From GCA-016699445 sp964555055 (lineage in GTDB: Bacteria; UBA10199; JACPAL01; GCA-016699445): a DNA stretch of 64,000 nucleotides. The position numbers and the translations under genes were made by a program. The stretch covers positions 62,001 through 126,000 of the forward strand of contig CAZKQW010000003.1 of NCBI GenBank assembly GCA_964555055.1. Reading direction: 5' to 3'. The first letter of the stretch is position 1, and every line of letters starts with the position of its first letter. Shown in pieces: positions 15,334 through 23,786 of the stretch. The notes under the pieces are model-generated. The model was not told the origin of the DNA. It worked only from the letters and a program-made list of their open reading frames with translations, and did not search any database.

Positions 15334-16267
15334 GGTACATCTCCAAATCTCGATATCTTTTTAAGATCAACTTTCTCATCGCTTGTTTCATTCCCATGGA
15401 TAGGGAAATCGACTCATCGATGCATGTCTGAATCTTTAAGATAGATATTTTTCGGAAAAAATCTTTGGCGATGCCTAAAATGTTCAGCCTTTCAAATTCC
15501 GCAAGATACTCAATCATTTCAGGTTCCTGAGACGCTTTCGTCCAAATTTTTCCACGGGGCGAGAAATTCCCCCTGAGCATCGCTCCTGACTCTAAGCCTA
15601 AATAAGAAGGATTGTCGTATATGGGAGCCAATCTTTGTTTTTGCGAGGTGACCATCAGCGCCAGATTCCTGCCATGTCGATCATGATTGCCGATGAGGGC
15701 ATCGAAGATCAAAACACGGATAAACATTTTGGCATCCGTAGATGATTTTGTTTCCCGATATATAGTTTTTAAAATGGACTCCACGGTGTAATGAAGAGGA
15801 TCTTCCAGGGGAGCGTAATGATAGATATGGTTCAGGGTTGCATGCGATATCCTGTCATCCATGAAGTTTCGCGACACGAAGGCAAGCTCTCCATCTCCCA
15901 TATCAAGAAGAGTGAATGGAGCCGGGATCGTTAATCCGCAATGATAGGCGATTTTATTGGATACATATTCCACAGGCGCTAGTTCGGGATAGTCGGGTTT
16001 GGAAAGTTTCAGGATGTATTTCGCATCGCCAAGAATCCCTTCATATTTTCGATAATTGCCTCCAAAATAAGAAGTGAGATGAGGGTTTATTTTATCCTGT
16101 CCACGCTTTTTATCGCTGGTGGAAACTTTTTGAATTAGAGAGGAAAACTCGGGTTTTCCAGAAACGCGAAAGATCCTCTGAAAACAGCTTAGATGCTGAC
16201 CATAATGATAATCTTCTAGAATGATGGGCTTGTCGCAACAAAGACAATCTCTTTTTAGATTAATCAT
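15320..16267 (-). CDS. HipA/HipT-like Ser/Thr kinase toxin with zinc knuckle
   Basis: 315 aa, shorter than HipA (about 440) because the N1 subdomain is missing here and present in the partner gene. The N-terminus has a CxxC and later HxxC pair (DCLCCDKP, then GQHLSC), a likely zinc knuckle as seen in Bacteroidota-type HipT proteins. RGQDKINPHL is the GxQxK-type motif, KYILKLSKPDYPEL the ATP-contact strand, FDALIGNHDRHGRN the catalytic loop, and LAPIYDNPSYLG the metal-binding Asp. Known relatives phosphorylate aminoacyl-tRNA synthetases. Kinase-first order is reversed relative to hipBA. The upstream region is strongly AT-rich with palindromes. Confidence 0.82.
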   Translation of the reverse strand: MINLKRDCLCCDKPIILEDYHYGQHLSCFQRIFRVSGKPEFSSLIQKVSTSDKKRGQDKINPHLTSYFGGNYRKYEGILGDAKYILKLSKPDYPELAPVEYVSNKIAYHCGLTIPAPFTLLDMGDGELAFVSRNFMDDRISHATLNHIYHYAPLEDPLHYTVESILKTIYRETKSSTDAKMFIRVLIFDALIGNHDRHGRNLALMVTSQKQRLAPIYDNPSYLGLESGAMLRGNFSPRGKIWTKASQEPEMIEYLAEFERLNILGIAKDFFRKISILKIQTCIDESISLSMGMKQAMRKLILKRYRDLEMYLENK

Positions 16268-16282
16268 TATATCACAATATTG

Positions 16283-16328
16283 TTGATTAATATATATATC
16301 AATAAATTAATGACATAAATATATGTCA
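16283..16328. promoter_or_regulatory. Palindromic operator region of the Hip-like module
   Basis: A very AT-rich stretch with a perfect 7-bp inverted repeat (TGACATA 16311-16317, TATGTCA 16322-16328, 4-nt loop) and an imperfect 20-bp palindrome framed by TTGAT/ATCAA (16283-16302), just upstream of the kinase ATG at 16267. It is a plausible binding site for the HipS-HipB fusion. Confidence 0.5.
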
Positions 16329-16357
16329 AATATGCTTATTGCTACTCTACCGAATAG

Positions 16358-16507
16358 GAAAGCGCCTGTCCTTTGGCGCGCGTCCGCAGGATCGAGCAGC
16401 ACCAGCAGACGTTGGTGAATTGGCTCCTGCCCGCGGATCTTTCGCCCCTCGAGACGACGATCGGCGATGATCGAAGGGACCCGGAAAAAGCCGGCGAAAA
16501 AAAGTAA
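16358..16507 (+). pseudogene. Possible 3' gene remnant beside the Hip module
   Basis: A plus-strand frame runs from after a TAG (16355-16357) to a TAA at 16505-16507 and has GC-rich third positions like real genes here. It includes RRIEQHQQTLVNWLLPADLS and ends in a Lys-rich tail (EKAGEKK). It has no start with a ribosome site and I do not recognise the family. It sits where the AT-rich Hip upstream region meets normal sequence, so it may be the tail of a gene cut by insertion or deletion. The rest of 16268-16626 holds only the operator and the start region of the next gene. Confidence 0.35.
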
Positions 16508-16626
16508 GGCGAAATTGAAGCTACATTCCTGAGCGCAGGCGGCCGGGTCCATGCGGGTCGGAAAAACAGGACGACGGTTAAAAAGAGTGTGCCCTCACTT
16601 TGAAAAACCGGTAAGATCTCCTGTTC

Positions 16627-17685
16627 ATGAAACTTACCCGCAAAAAAGCCGATTTTTTGAAGGAGAGCGTGACGTCGTGGATGGAACGGAGCCTCCTTGG
16701 GACGGAAGAGGGGAAGCGGTTAATCGACGACATCGAAGTCGTGCCTTTCGATTGGAAGCGGCTCGCGAAATATTCGTTTTGGGTCTCATTGATCTGCATC
16801 GTCTCGGCGGTGAGCGCCGCTTTGGCGGACCGAGCCTTGGTGGAGTTTCTGCGCCGGATTTTCAACGCCCCTTATCTCGCCAAATGCCTGGCCCTGACCG
16901 TGGCGGCTTCCGCCCTCTATGGCTGGGGGTTCGCGCGGAAAAGAAAATACCCCGCTAAAGGGTATAGCAACGAAGCCGTCCTCTTCCTGGGCGTCCTCGC
17001 CACGGCGGGAGCCGTGTATCAGTTGGGTCGCGCCTTCGACACCGGCAGCGGGCATTTTTCCGTCCTCCTCCTGCTTTCGTGTTTCCTCTACGGAATTTTA
17101 GGTTTTTACTTTCGTTCCACCCTCATTTGGGTGTTCGCCCTCCTTTCCCTCGGCAGTTGGATGGGGGCAGAGACGGGGTACCAGTCCGGTTGGGGATCCT
17201 ATTATTTGGGTATGAACTACCCGTTGCGGTTCGTGCTCTTCGGGGCCGTCTTGACGGCGGCGGCTTACCTTTTCGGCGAGAAGGCCGACGACCGGTTCCG
17301 GTTCTTCGCTCGCTCCACCCAGGTGGTCGGGCTGCTTTATCTCTTCGTCGCCCTGTGGATCCTGTCCATCTTCGGGAATTACGACAGCATGACGGCTTGG
17401 GAGTCCGTGCGCCAGATCGAGCTTTTCCATTGGTCGTTGCTTTTCGGTTTGGCGGCGGCCGGGGCGGTTTATTACGGCCTGAAACGGGACGATAAGACGG
17501 CCAAGAGTTTCGGCCTGACGTTCCTATTGATCAATCTTTACACTCGTTTCTTCGAATTCTTCTGGGACGGCCTGCACAAGGCGGTCTTCTTCGCCCTTTT
17601 GGCGGCGAGCTTCTGGATCTTAGGGCTCAAGGCGGAAAAAATCTGGGCGATCGGCCAGAAGAAGGATCCGGAGGCGTTCTCATGA
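16627..17685 (+). CDS. DUF2157-like multi-pass membrane protein
   Basis: 352 aa. The N-terminal 50 residues are soluble and charged (LTRKKADFLKESVTSWMERS), as in DUF2157 proteins, followed by about ten hydrophobic helices from residue 47 to 343. The LGRAFDTGSGH and LGSWMGAETGY loops resemble the family. Function unknown. It overlaps the phosphofructokinase start by 4 nt (ATGA), so they are co-translated. There is no Shine-Dalgarno sequence; TAAGAT lies 9 nt before the ATG, again compatible with a leaderless message. Confidence 0.72.
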   Translation: MKLTRKKADFLKESVTSWMERSLLGTEEGKRLIDDIEVVPFDWKRLAKYSFWVSLICIVSAVSAALADRALVEFLRRIFNAPYLAKCLALTVAASALYGWGFARKRKYPAKGYSNEAVLFLGVLATAGAVYQLGRAFDTGSGHFSVLLLLSCFLYGILGFYFRSTLIWVFALLSLGSWMGAETGYQSGWGSYYLGMNYPLRFVLFGAVLTAAAYLFGEKADDRFRFFARSTQVVGLLYLFVALWILSIFGNYDSMTAWESVRQIELFHWSLLFGLAAAGAVYYGLKRDDKTAKSFGLTFLLINLYTRFFEFFWDGLHKAVFFALLAASFWILGLKAEKIWAIGQKKDPEAFS

Positions 17686-18653
17686 AGAAAATCGCGGTTC
17701 TGACGAGCGGGGGCGACGCGCCGGGGATGAACGCGGCGATCCGGGCCGTGGTGCGGACGGGGCTGGGTTATGGTTGGGGCGTCGTGGGCGTGCGGCAAGG
17801 GTACACGGGGCTGATCGAAAAGGACTTCGTGGGCTTAGGCGCTCGCGACGTGGGTGGCATCATCCACCGGGGCGGGACCGTATTGGGGACGTCGCGCTGT
17901 CCGGAATTCCGGACGCGATCCGGCCGTTTGAAAGCCATCCGGAATCTTAAAGGCGAGGGCATCGACGCCTTGATCGTCATCGGCGGCAACGGATCCCAGT
18001 CGGGAGCCTACGCCCTTCACCGCGAGCGATTCCCGGTAGTGGGCGTCGCCTCCACGATCGATAACGACTTATACGGCAGCGACATCACCGTGGGCGTGGA
18101 CACGGCCTTGAACATCGCGCTGGAAGCCATCGACCGCTTGAAGACGACGGCGTCGTCTCATCAACGGGCCTTTCTCGTCGAGATCATGGGCCGGAACTCC
18201 GGCTACCTGGCGCTCATGGCGGGGATCGCGGGGGGAGCGGAGGCGATCGTCGTACCCGAAGTGCGGCGAACTCCGCTATGGGTCGCCGAGAAGCTCAAGA
18301 CGGCGTACGCCCGGGGCAAGACGCACGCTTTGGCCGTCGTGGCCGAAGGATCCAAGCTCAATGCCTCGGAGTTGGGCCGTTTCTTCAAGAAAAACCGGCA
18401 AAAACTGGGCTTCGACGTGCGCGTGACGATTCTAGGCCATGTGCAGCGCGGCGGCATCCCCAGCGCCTTCGACCGCCTCTTGTCCACGCGCTTGGCGGCC
18501 GCGGCGACCGCGTCCGTCCGAAGGGGAAAATACGGAGTCCTCATGGGCTGGATCGACGGGGCTTTGGCCGCGACCCCGCTGCGCGAAATCGTGACGCGCA
18601 AAAAAGCGTTCGACGCGGATCTGCTGAAGTTGTCCGAAGTCCTGGCGAAATAA
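17682..18653 (+). CDS. pfkA: ATP-dependent 6-phosphofructokinase
   Basis: 323 aa, bacterial PfkA length. LTSGGDAPGMNAAIRA is the N-terminal ATP loop; IIHRGGTVLGTSRCPEFR, then IGGNGSQSGA; STIDNDL carries the catalytic Asp; MGRNSGYLA and LGHVQRGGIPSAFDR complete the fructose-6-phosphate site. STIDND lacks the Lys (PKTIDND) of pyrophosphate-dependent enzymes, so ATP use is likely. Unusual: the GGDGS motif reads GGNGS, with Asn at the position (Asp103 in E. coli) that helps bind magnesium-ATP. It commits sugar to glycolysis. Confidence 0.93.
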   Translation: MKKIAVLTSGGDAPGMNAAIRAVVRTGLGYGWGVVGVRQGYTGLIEKDFVGLGARDVGGIIHRGGTVLGTSRCPEFRTRSGRLKAIRNLKGEGIDALIVIGGNGSQSGAYALHRERFPVVGVASTIDNDLYGSDITVGVDTALNIALEAIDRLKTTASSHQRAFLVEIMGRNSGYLALMAGIAGGAEAIVVPEVRRTPLWVAEKLKTAYARGKTHALAVVAEGSKLNASELGRFFKKNRQKLGFDVRVTILGHVQRGGIPSAFDRLLSTRLAAAATASVRRGKYGVLMGWIDGALAATPLREIVTRKKAFDADLLKLSEVLAK

Positions 18654-18661
18654 TAAAGAAG

Positions 18662-19531
18662 CTAATGCGCTTTTTTGGCCGCGAAGATTTGCAGCACGAT
18701 CGCGCCGGCTACCAGCCAATCGACCATCGAAATCGTTTCCGAGAGGAAAAGGGCGGACGCCGTCAAAGTGATGAAGGTTTGGAGCAACTGGACTTGCGAG
18801 ACGCGGGCGACGCCGCCCATTTTCAAGCCCGTGTACCACGGGACGAATCCCAGGAATTGGCTCATGATCGCCAGATAAAGGAAGGCCGCCGCGCTCGTCC
18901 GGGAGGCGTTCATGAAAGAAGGTTCGTGCAGGACCACGAAAACCGACAAGGGGAGGCTCACGGGCAAGAGCGCGCTCAAGGCCCAGCAGATCGTGTTCAA
19001 TCCCCCCAAGGTCCTTGAAAGAAAGGCACCCGTGCCGTACCCGATCGCGGCGGAGAAAGCGGCGGCGAGCGTCCAAAAATCCGCGGGCGTCAGGGCGATG
19101 CCGTTCCTCCAGACGACATACGCCAGGACGGTCGCGCACCCCGTGCACGCGATGGCCCAAAAAAGAAGGCTATGCCTCTCGCCGTTCATCCACGATCCGA
19201 TGACGGCCGTGATCAAAGGAAGGATGGCCAGGACGATGGCCGCGTGGGACGACGGCGTGTGCTTGAGGGCAAGGCTAATGAATAGGGGAAACCCCACCGC
19301 GATGCCCAGGGCGGTCAGCAGGATCTTGGGCCAAAGGCTTTTCGGCGGGAGCGGTTGCCGCGTCGCCTTCAAGATCGCCGCGCACGCGATGCCCGAGATC
19401 ACGACGCGGCCGACGGTGATGAAGAGAGGGGAAAAGCTGGAGAGAGCGATCTTCGTCATCGGAAGCGTCAGCGCGAAGACGCAGACGCCGATGAAGCTTA
19501 AGGCATAACCTTTCCAAACGCGTTCCTTCAT
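18662..19531 (-). CDS. EamA/DMT-family transporter
   Basis: 289 aa with ten predicted membrane helices in two EamA repeats (first half ending near GSWMNGERHSLLFW, second half from LTPADFWTLAAAFSAAIG). FVPWYTGLKMGGVARVSQVQ and the final LSETISMVDWLVAGAIVLQ are family hallmarks. Such proteins export amino acids or other small metabolites. It is convergent with pfkA, 8 nt apart. No clear ribosome site is visible. Confidence 0.87.
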   Translation of the reverse strand: MKERVWKGYALSFIGVCVFALTLPMTKIALSSFSPLFITVGRVVISGIACAAILKATRQPLPPKSLWPKILLTALGIAVGFPLFISLALKHTPSSHAAIVLAILPLITAVIGSWMNGERHSLLFWAIACTGCATVLAYVVWRNGIALTPADFWTLAAAFSAAIGYGTGAFLSRTLGGLNTICWALSALLPVSLPLSVFVVLHEPSFMNASRTSAAAFLYLAIMSQFLGFVPWYTGLKMGGVARVSQVQLLQTFITLTASALFLSETISMVDWLVAGAIVLQIFAAKKAH

Positions 19532-19558
19532 AAGGGGCGCCGTCTGGGCAAAAAAGGA

Positions 19559-19587
19559 TTTAGTTTCAACCGGAAAAAAGTTAACAT
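19559..19587 (+). promoter_or_regulatory. Weak predicted promoter, leaderless start
   Basis: TTTAGT (19559-19564), 17-nt spacer, TAACAT (19582-19587), then 9 nt to the ATG at 19597. The -35 match is poor; the -10 position fits the leaderless pattern of the window. Confidence 0.3.
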
Positions 19588-19596
19588 TACGTCCTT

Positions 19597-20964
19597 ATGA
19601 TCAAAAAATTCTTCCTATGGATCCAAGCGAGCAAAAAGAACCTGTTTTTGGCGATCGTTTTGCCCCCTCTGGTCTCATTCGCGGTCTACCTGCCTTTGAA
19701 AGCCTACGACGATCGCCTGAAAGCCCTGCCCAAGCCGGTGATTGATTTGGACCAAGGCGCCGCGATCCCCGAGAAGGCGGTCTACGTCAAACTCAAGGGG
19801 ACTCTCCAATACGCGCCCACCGGCTTCTATCTCGTGGAGGAGGGAAAAGAGGGGCGGGATTTTTCCTACTACATCCCGGTGACCGGGAAAAATTGGGATG
19901 AAGGCGAAGAACCGATGACGTTCTTCATTTCCCGGAAAATCCACCAGAACAAGCACCAATTCACGGCCGAGGATCCGACGCCTTTCCTCCCTGCCTCCGA
20001 GTTTTACGAGGGCCTCTTAGTGAAGAAGGACCTCCCTAAAGAGCTAGTAGATTATATCCGGTCGAAGGGCCTGGAGGTTTCGTCCCCCGCCTACGTCCTG
20101 GAATCAAAGGACTGGTCGGACCGTTTCATCGTCATCCCCGCGGTCACGAGCCTCGTGTGCTTCTTCCTCCTCGTTTACAGTTACGGCGAGAAGCGACGCC
20201 ATCAAGAAGACCGCAAGAGGCAGGAGGCGGTCGCTTACGAGCACCAAACCCTGGAATTCCTGCCCACGGCTTTTAAAAAGGGGCTTCTCATCGCTTCCCT
20301 TTTCTTCCTTCTCGCGCCGTTAGCGAGCCTGATCCCGTATCTCGCTTTTGCCCCCGCTTCCGCCATCCGGGATCCGGGGGTGCTTTTGCTGACGATTTCC
20401 CTTCCCATCACGATCGGTCTAGGTCTCCTGGCCTTGTATTACCTCCGCTTCGGCCTCGAGAGGGTCGAAGTGATCGCCGATCAGGGACTCAATATTACGC
20501 GCCGCGGCCGTAAACGCTTTGTCTTATGGGACGAGATTGTGTTTTTCTACTCCGCTGTCGTCCGTATCCGCTCGCATGGGTTTTATACGATGACGAGCGA
20601 ATCCCATACGATTGAGCTGAAGAACGGGGAAAAGTTCGCCTTTACCAGCGGGCTGAAAGACGTCTACCGTTTGGCCAAAATCATCGATACCGAACTCTTG
20701 AAGAGACGTTATCCGGAGGCTTCCGAACGGCTTGAAAGGGGAGGCGACGTCGCGTTCGGGCCGATCACGCTGAAGCCCGCGGGGGTTTCGAAGGGGGGAT
20801 CGGAACTTTTGGAATGGAAAGACGTGGAGTCCGTCGGGGTCGAGAACGGCTCTGTCAAGGTGAAGGCGAAAGGGAAAATGCTGTCTTGGTTCTCGAAATC
20901 CTGCGGAAAAGTCCCGAACGTCCCTCTCTTGATCCGTTTGGCGGAGGCGAGACTCCTCCGATGA
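19597..20964 (+). CDS. Membrane protein with DUF6585/PH-like C-terminal domain
   Basis: 455 aa. TM helices are at about residues 17-34, 183-197, 228-250 and 262-286. Between the first and second is a roughly 140-residue exported region (VKLKGTLQYAPTGFYLVEEG, FISRKIHQNKHQFTAEDPTP). After the last TM come two strand-rich repeats ending in LSWFSKSCGKVPNVPLLIRL, which resembles DUF6585 (PH-like, 'W...KVPN...L' ending). Function unknown. The TGA overlaps the start of the spermidine-synthase-like gene (ATGA). Confidence 0.65.
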   Translation: MIKKFFLWIQASKKNLFLAIVLPPLVSFAVYLPLKAYDDRLKALPKPVIDLDQGAAIPEKAVYVKLKGTLQYAPTGFYLVEEGKEGRDFSYYIPVTGKNWDEGEEPMTFFISRKIHQNKHQFTAEDPTPFLPASEFYEGLLVKKDLPKELVDYIRSKGLEVSSPAYVLESKDWSDRFIVIPAVTSLVCFFLLVYSYGEKRRHQEDRKRQEAVAYEHQTLEFLPTAFKKGLLIASLFFLLAPLASLIPYLAFAPASAIRDPGVLLLTISLPITIGLGLLALYYLRFGLERVEVIADQGLNITRRGRKRFVLWDEIVFFYSAVVRIRSHGFYTMTSESHTIELKNGEKFAFTSGLKDVYRLAKIIDTELLKRRYPEASERLERGGDVAFGPITLKPAGVSKGGSELLEWKDVESVGVENGSVKVKAKGKMLSWFSKSCGKVPNVPLLIRLAEARLLR

Positions 20965-23786
20965 CGGTTCTTATCCACCTCATCTTCTTCCTCTCCGGGG
21001 CCTCCGCCCTGATCTTTGAGACGCTTTGGTTCCGCCAATGCGGTCTCGTCTTCGGCAGCAGCGTATGGGCCGCGAGCCTGGTCTTGGCGAGCTTCATGGG
21101 CGGTTTGGCCTTGGGCAATGCGTACGCGGCTTTCTACCGAGGGCCGCGCGCTCTCCGGGCGTATGGGATTTTGGAGGGCGTCATCGGGATCGGCGGCGTC
21201 GGCCTGGTCCTTCTCTTTCCGAAGCTGACGGTGTGGTTGGTGCCGCTTTTCAAGCCATTTCTCTCCCAGGCTAACGAAACCGTACTGAATTTTTTGAGGT
21301 TCGCCGTCGCGTTCGCCCTCCTCCTCGTTCCGACCGCCGCGATGGGAGCGACGTTGCCCTTGGTGACTCGGGCCTTGGGGCGCCGGTACGCGAATTTCGG
21401 GGATCTTCTCGGCAGGCTTTACGGTTTGAACACCGCCGGCGCGGTCCTGGGCGTGCTCGCGGGAGAGATGGTCCTCATCAAACATTGCGGCGTGCTGAGG
21501 ACCGGTCTCTGCGCCGGAAGCTTAAACCTCCTTCTCTGCATCGGCGTCTTGGCGATCGCGCGTCGCGAAATCGAAGAAAAAGAAACGGGGAAGGGAGACG
21601 GCGAAAGCGCGGGTACCGCCTTTTCCCTCCCGTGGCGTTTGTTGCTCGCGGCGTTCCTGTCGGGAATGCTCCTGCTCGCGGCGGAAGTTCTCTGGACGCG
21701 GTTCCTGCTCCTCTTCGTGTACGGAACGAGCTTGGCTTTCGCCATGCTGTTGGCCGCCGTTCTCTGCGGCATCGCCTTGGGGGGGTTCATCGCTTCCCAG
21801 GGCGCGCGCCGGGAATGGTCGTTCACGTCGAGCCTGTTTTTCTTGGCCATCGGGGCCGGCATCGCGTGCGTCGTGGGGTATGCGAAGTTCGAATCGGTGG
21901 CATCCGCGTACCGGGCCTCGCGGAGCTCCCAGTTCTTGGCCCTACTTCCTCTGGTCTTACTCGTGGCCTTCCCGACGGCGGTCTTCTCGGGCCTCCTCTT
22001 CACGGGCCTCGGAGCGGCTTTGAAGAGGCGTGTCGGCGGCGACGCCCGGCCCTCGGGTTTGCTGACGTTAGCGAATACGCTCGGGGGGATGTGCGGGGCC
22101 CTCTTGGGCGGTTTCGTTTTGCTTACGCATGCGGGCGTGGAGAAAGGGCTTTTTTTCGTGGCCGTTTCTTATGGGGTCGTCGCCTTACTGACCGCGACCG
22201 ATTCGGGACTTTTTCCCCGGAAATATAAGGTCTTGGCGGTCACGATGGCCCTGGCCTACGTCGTCGTCCTGGTTCGGTTTCCCTTCGGACGGATGCGGGA
22301 GAGGTTCCTCCTGTATGCGACTTATGGATACAAACTACAGGGTGAAAAAGAGGTCGGGTACCGCGAAGCGCTGACGGAGACCCTCCTTTATTTAAAGAAA
22401 GAATTTTTAGGAGAGCCTCACTATTACCGCTTAATCACCAATAGCTACCCGATGTCGTCGAGCCATTGGTTTGCGCGCCGGTACATGAAACTGTACGTCT
22501 ATTTGCCGGTCGCTTTGCATCCCCATCCGGAAACGGCCCTTTTGATCAGCTACGGCGTCGGGATGACGGCCAAGGCTCTGACGGACACGGAGAGCTTCCG
22601 TTCCATCGACGTCGTCGACATTTCGAAGGATATTTTGGAGATGAACCGGCTGGTTTTCCCGGATCCGCGAGAATCGCCTCTCCACGACCCCCGCGTCCAC
22701 ACGCATATCGAGGACGGCCGGTACTTCCTGCAGACGACGGACCGGAAGTACGACCTGATCACGGCCGAACCGCCGCCTCCCAAAAACGCCGGCATCCAAA
22801 ACCTCTACAGCCAGGAATATTTTCAGCTGGCTTACGACCGGTTGAACGAAGGCGGGATGGTTTCCTATTGGTTACCCTCGGTCCAGCTCCCGGAAGAAGA
22901 ATCGAAAGCCATCATTAAAGGTTTTTGTAACGTTTTCCCCGATTGCACGCTTTGGGCCGGGAGCAAACTCGACTTGATGATCTTAGGGACAAGGGGAACA
23001 AGGGGAACAAAGGAAGCAAGGGAGACGGTGACCGAAGAGCATTTTAGCCGCCAATGGCGCGATCCAAAAGTAGGTCCTGAAATGCAGAGGCTCGGTTTCG
23101 AAACCCCGGAACAGCTGGGCGCGCTTTTCATCGCGGATGCCCCCGTGCTGCAGTCCATGACGGAGACGACGCCCCCGCTCATCGACGATTTCCCCTACCG
23201 CATCTCTTCGACGCCTTCGGATATCGGCGTGACGGTACCGTTATATCTCTCATGGATGGATCCCCAAAAGACCCGGGAGCGCTTCGAGAAGAGCGAGTTC
23301 GTGCGCGCATGGTGGCCGGAGGGTTTGAGGGTACGGAGTCTCGATGGCTTCAAGACTCAAGGTTTACTCACGGACATCATGATCGGACACCCGGATCCCT
23401 TCGAAAAACTGCAAAAGCTGGATCAGATCCTGTCGGAAACCGACTTGAAGCAGCCGGTTTATTGGCTGATGGGAAGCGACGGCGACCAAGCGGCGATTGT
23501 GGATCCTATGTCCAATAAAGCCTATCGGCCCAGTGAAATAGGGAGGGAAGCGCTAAAACAACGAGGCATCAATTCCCTAGCGCGCAGGAAATACGCAGAA
23601 GCGGAGGCGGATTTCGAAGCGGCACAGGATATTCCGGAAAATCCCCGTTGGGACGATTTAACTTACTACCGGATCTATTTGCTGCGGTTGACGGGAAACG
23701 AAACGAAGGCGAAGGATTTGGAGGCGACCCTCCTCCCTCGGGAAAAATATAAAAGCTTTTTCTCCTGGCTAGAAGCGCGGTTCTAA
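20961..23786 (+). CDS. Membrane-anchored spermidine-synthase-like protein
   Basis: 941 aa from the coupled ATG at 20961. About the first 430 residues form 12-14 membrane helices in two halves (SGASALIFETLWFRQ and AAEVLWTRFLLL repeats), as in fused transporter/spermidine-synthase proteins. A Rossmann methyltransferase-like domain follows (LLISYGVGMTAKAL, IDVVDISKDILEM, HIEDGRYFLQTTDRKYDL). The spermidine synthase catalytic Asp region (DxxDP) reads TAEPPPP here, so aminopropyl transfer is doubtful. A TPR-like C-terminus follows (INSLARRKYAEAEADFEAAQ). A short coding repeat lies at 22985-23022. The last 18 nt overlap the convergent SRPBCC gene. Confidence 0.78.
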   Translation: MTVLIHLIFFLSGASALIFETLWFRQCGLVFGSSVWAASLVLASFMGGLALGNAYAAFYRGPRALRAYGILEGVIGIGGVGLVLLFPKLTVWLVPLFKPFLSQANETVLNFLRFAVAFALLLVPTAAMGATLPLVTRALGRRYANFGDLLGRLYGLNTAGAVLGVLAGEMVLIKHCGVLRTGLCAGSLNLLLCIGVLAIARREIEEKETGKGDGESAGTAFSLPWRLLLAAFLSGMLLLAAEVLWTRFLLLFVYGTSLAFAMLLAAVLCGIALGGFIASQGARREWSFTSSLFFLAIGAGIACVVGYAKFESVASAYRASRSSQFLALLPLVLLVAFPTAVFSGLLFTGLGAALKRRVGGDARPSGLLTLANTLGGMCGALLGGFVLLTHAGVEKGLFFVAVSYGVVALLTATDSGLFPRKYKVLAVTMALAYVVVLVRFPFGRMRERFLLYATYGYKLQGEKEVGYREALTETLLYLKKEFLGEPHYYRLITNSYPMSSSHWFARRYMKLYVYLPVALHPHPETALLISYGVGMTAKALTDTESFRSIDVVDISKDILEMNRLVFPDPRESPLHDPRVHTHIEDGRYFLQTTDRKYDLITAEPPPPKNAGIQNLYSQEYFQLAYDRLNEGGMVSYWLPSVQLPEEESKAIIKGFCNVFPDCTLWAGSKLDLMILGTRGTRGTKEARETVTEEHFSRQWRDPKVGPEMQRLGFETPEQLGALFIADAPVLQSMTETTPPLIDDFPYRISSTPSDIGVTVPLYLSWMDPQKTRERFEKSEFVRAWWPEGLRVRSLDGFKTQGLLTDIMIGHPDPFEKLQKLDQILSETDLKQPVYWLMGSDGDQAAIVDPMSNKAYRPSEIGREALKQRGINSLARRKYAEAEADFEAAQDIPENPRWDDLTYYRIYLLRLTGNETKAKDLEATLLPREKYKSFFSWLEARF
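22985..23022 (+). repeat. Short degenerate 9-nt tandem repeat inside the CDS
   Basis: Unit AGGGGAACA is repeated twice exactly (22992-23000, 23001-23009), flanked by shortened and mutated copies. It encodes GTRGTRGTKEAR in a surface loop of the spermidine-synthase-like protein. Confidence 0.6.

Noticed and set aside
16307..16552. 81-aa minus-strand frame between the Hip module and the DUF2157 gene
   Set aside because: Cys- and Phe-rich composition without a ribosome site; the plus-strand frame at 16358-16507 has better codon use over the same stretch.
20814..20960. Upstream extension of the spermidine-synthase-like gene (ORF open to 20814)
   Set aside because: It overlaps the previous gene in another frame and adds a charged, non-hydrophobic tail; the ATGA-coupled ATG at 20961 begins the first membrane helix.
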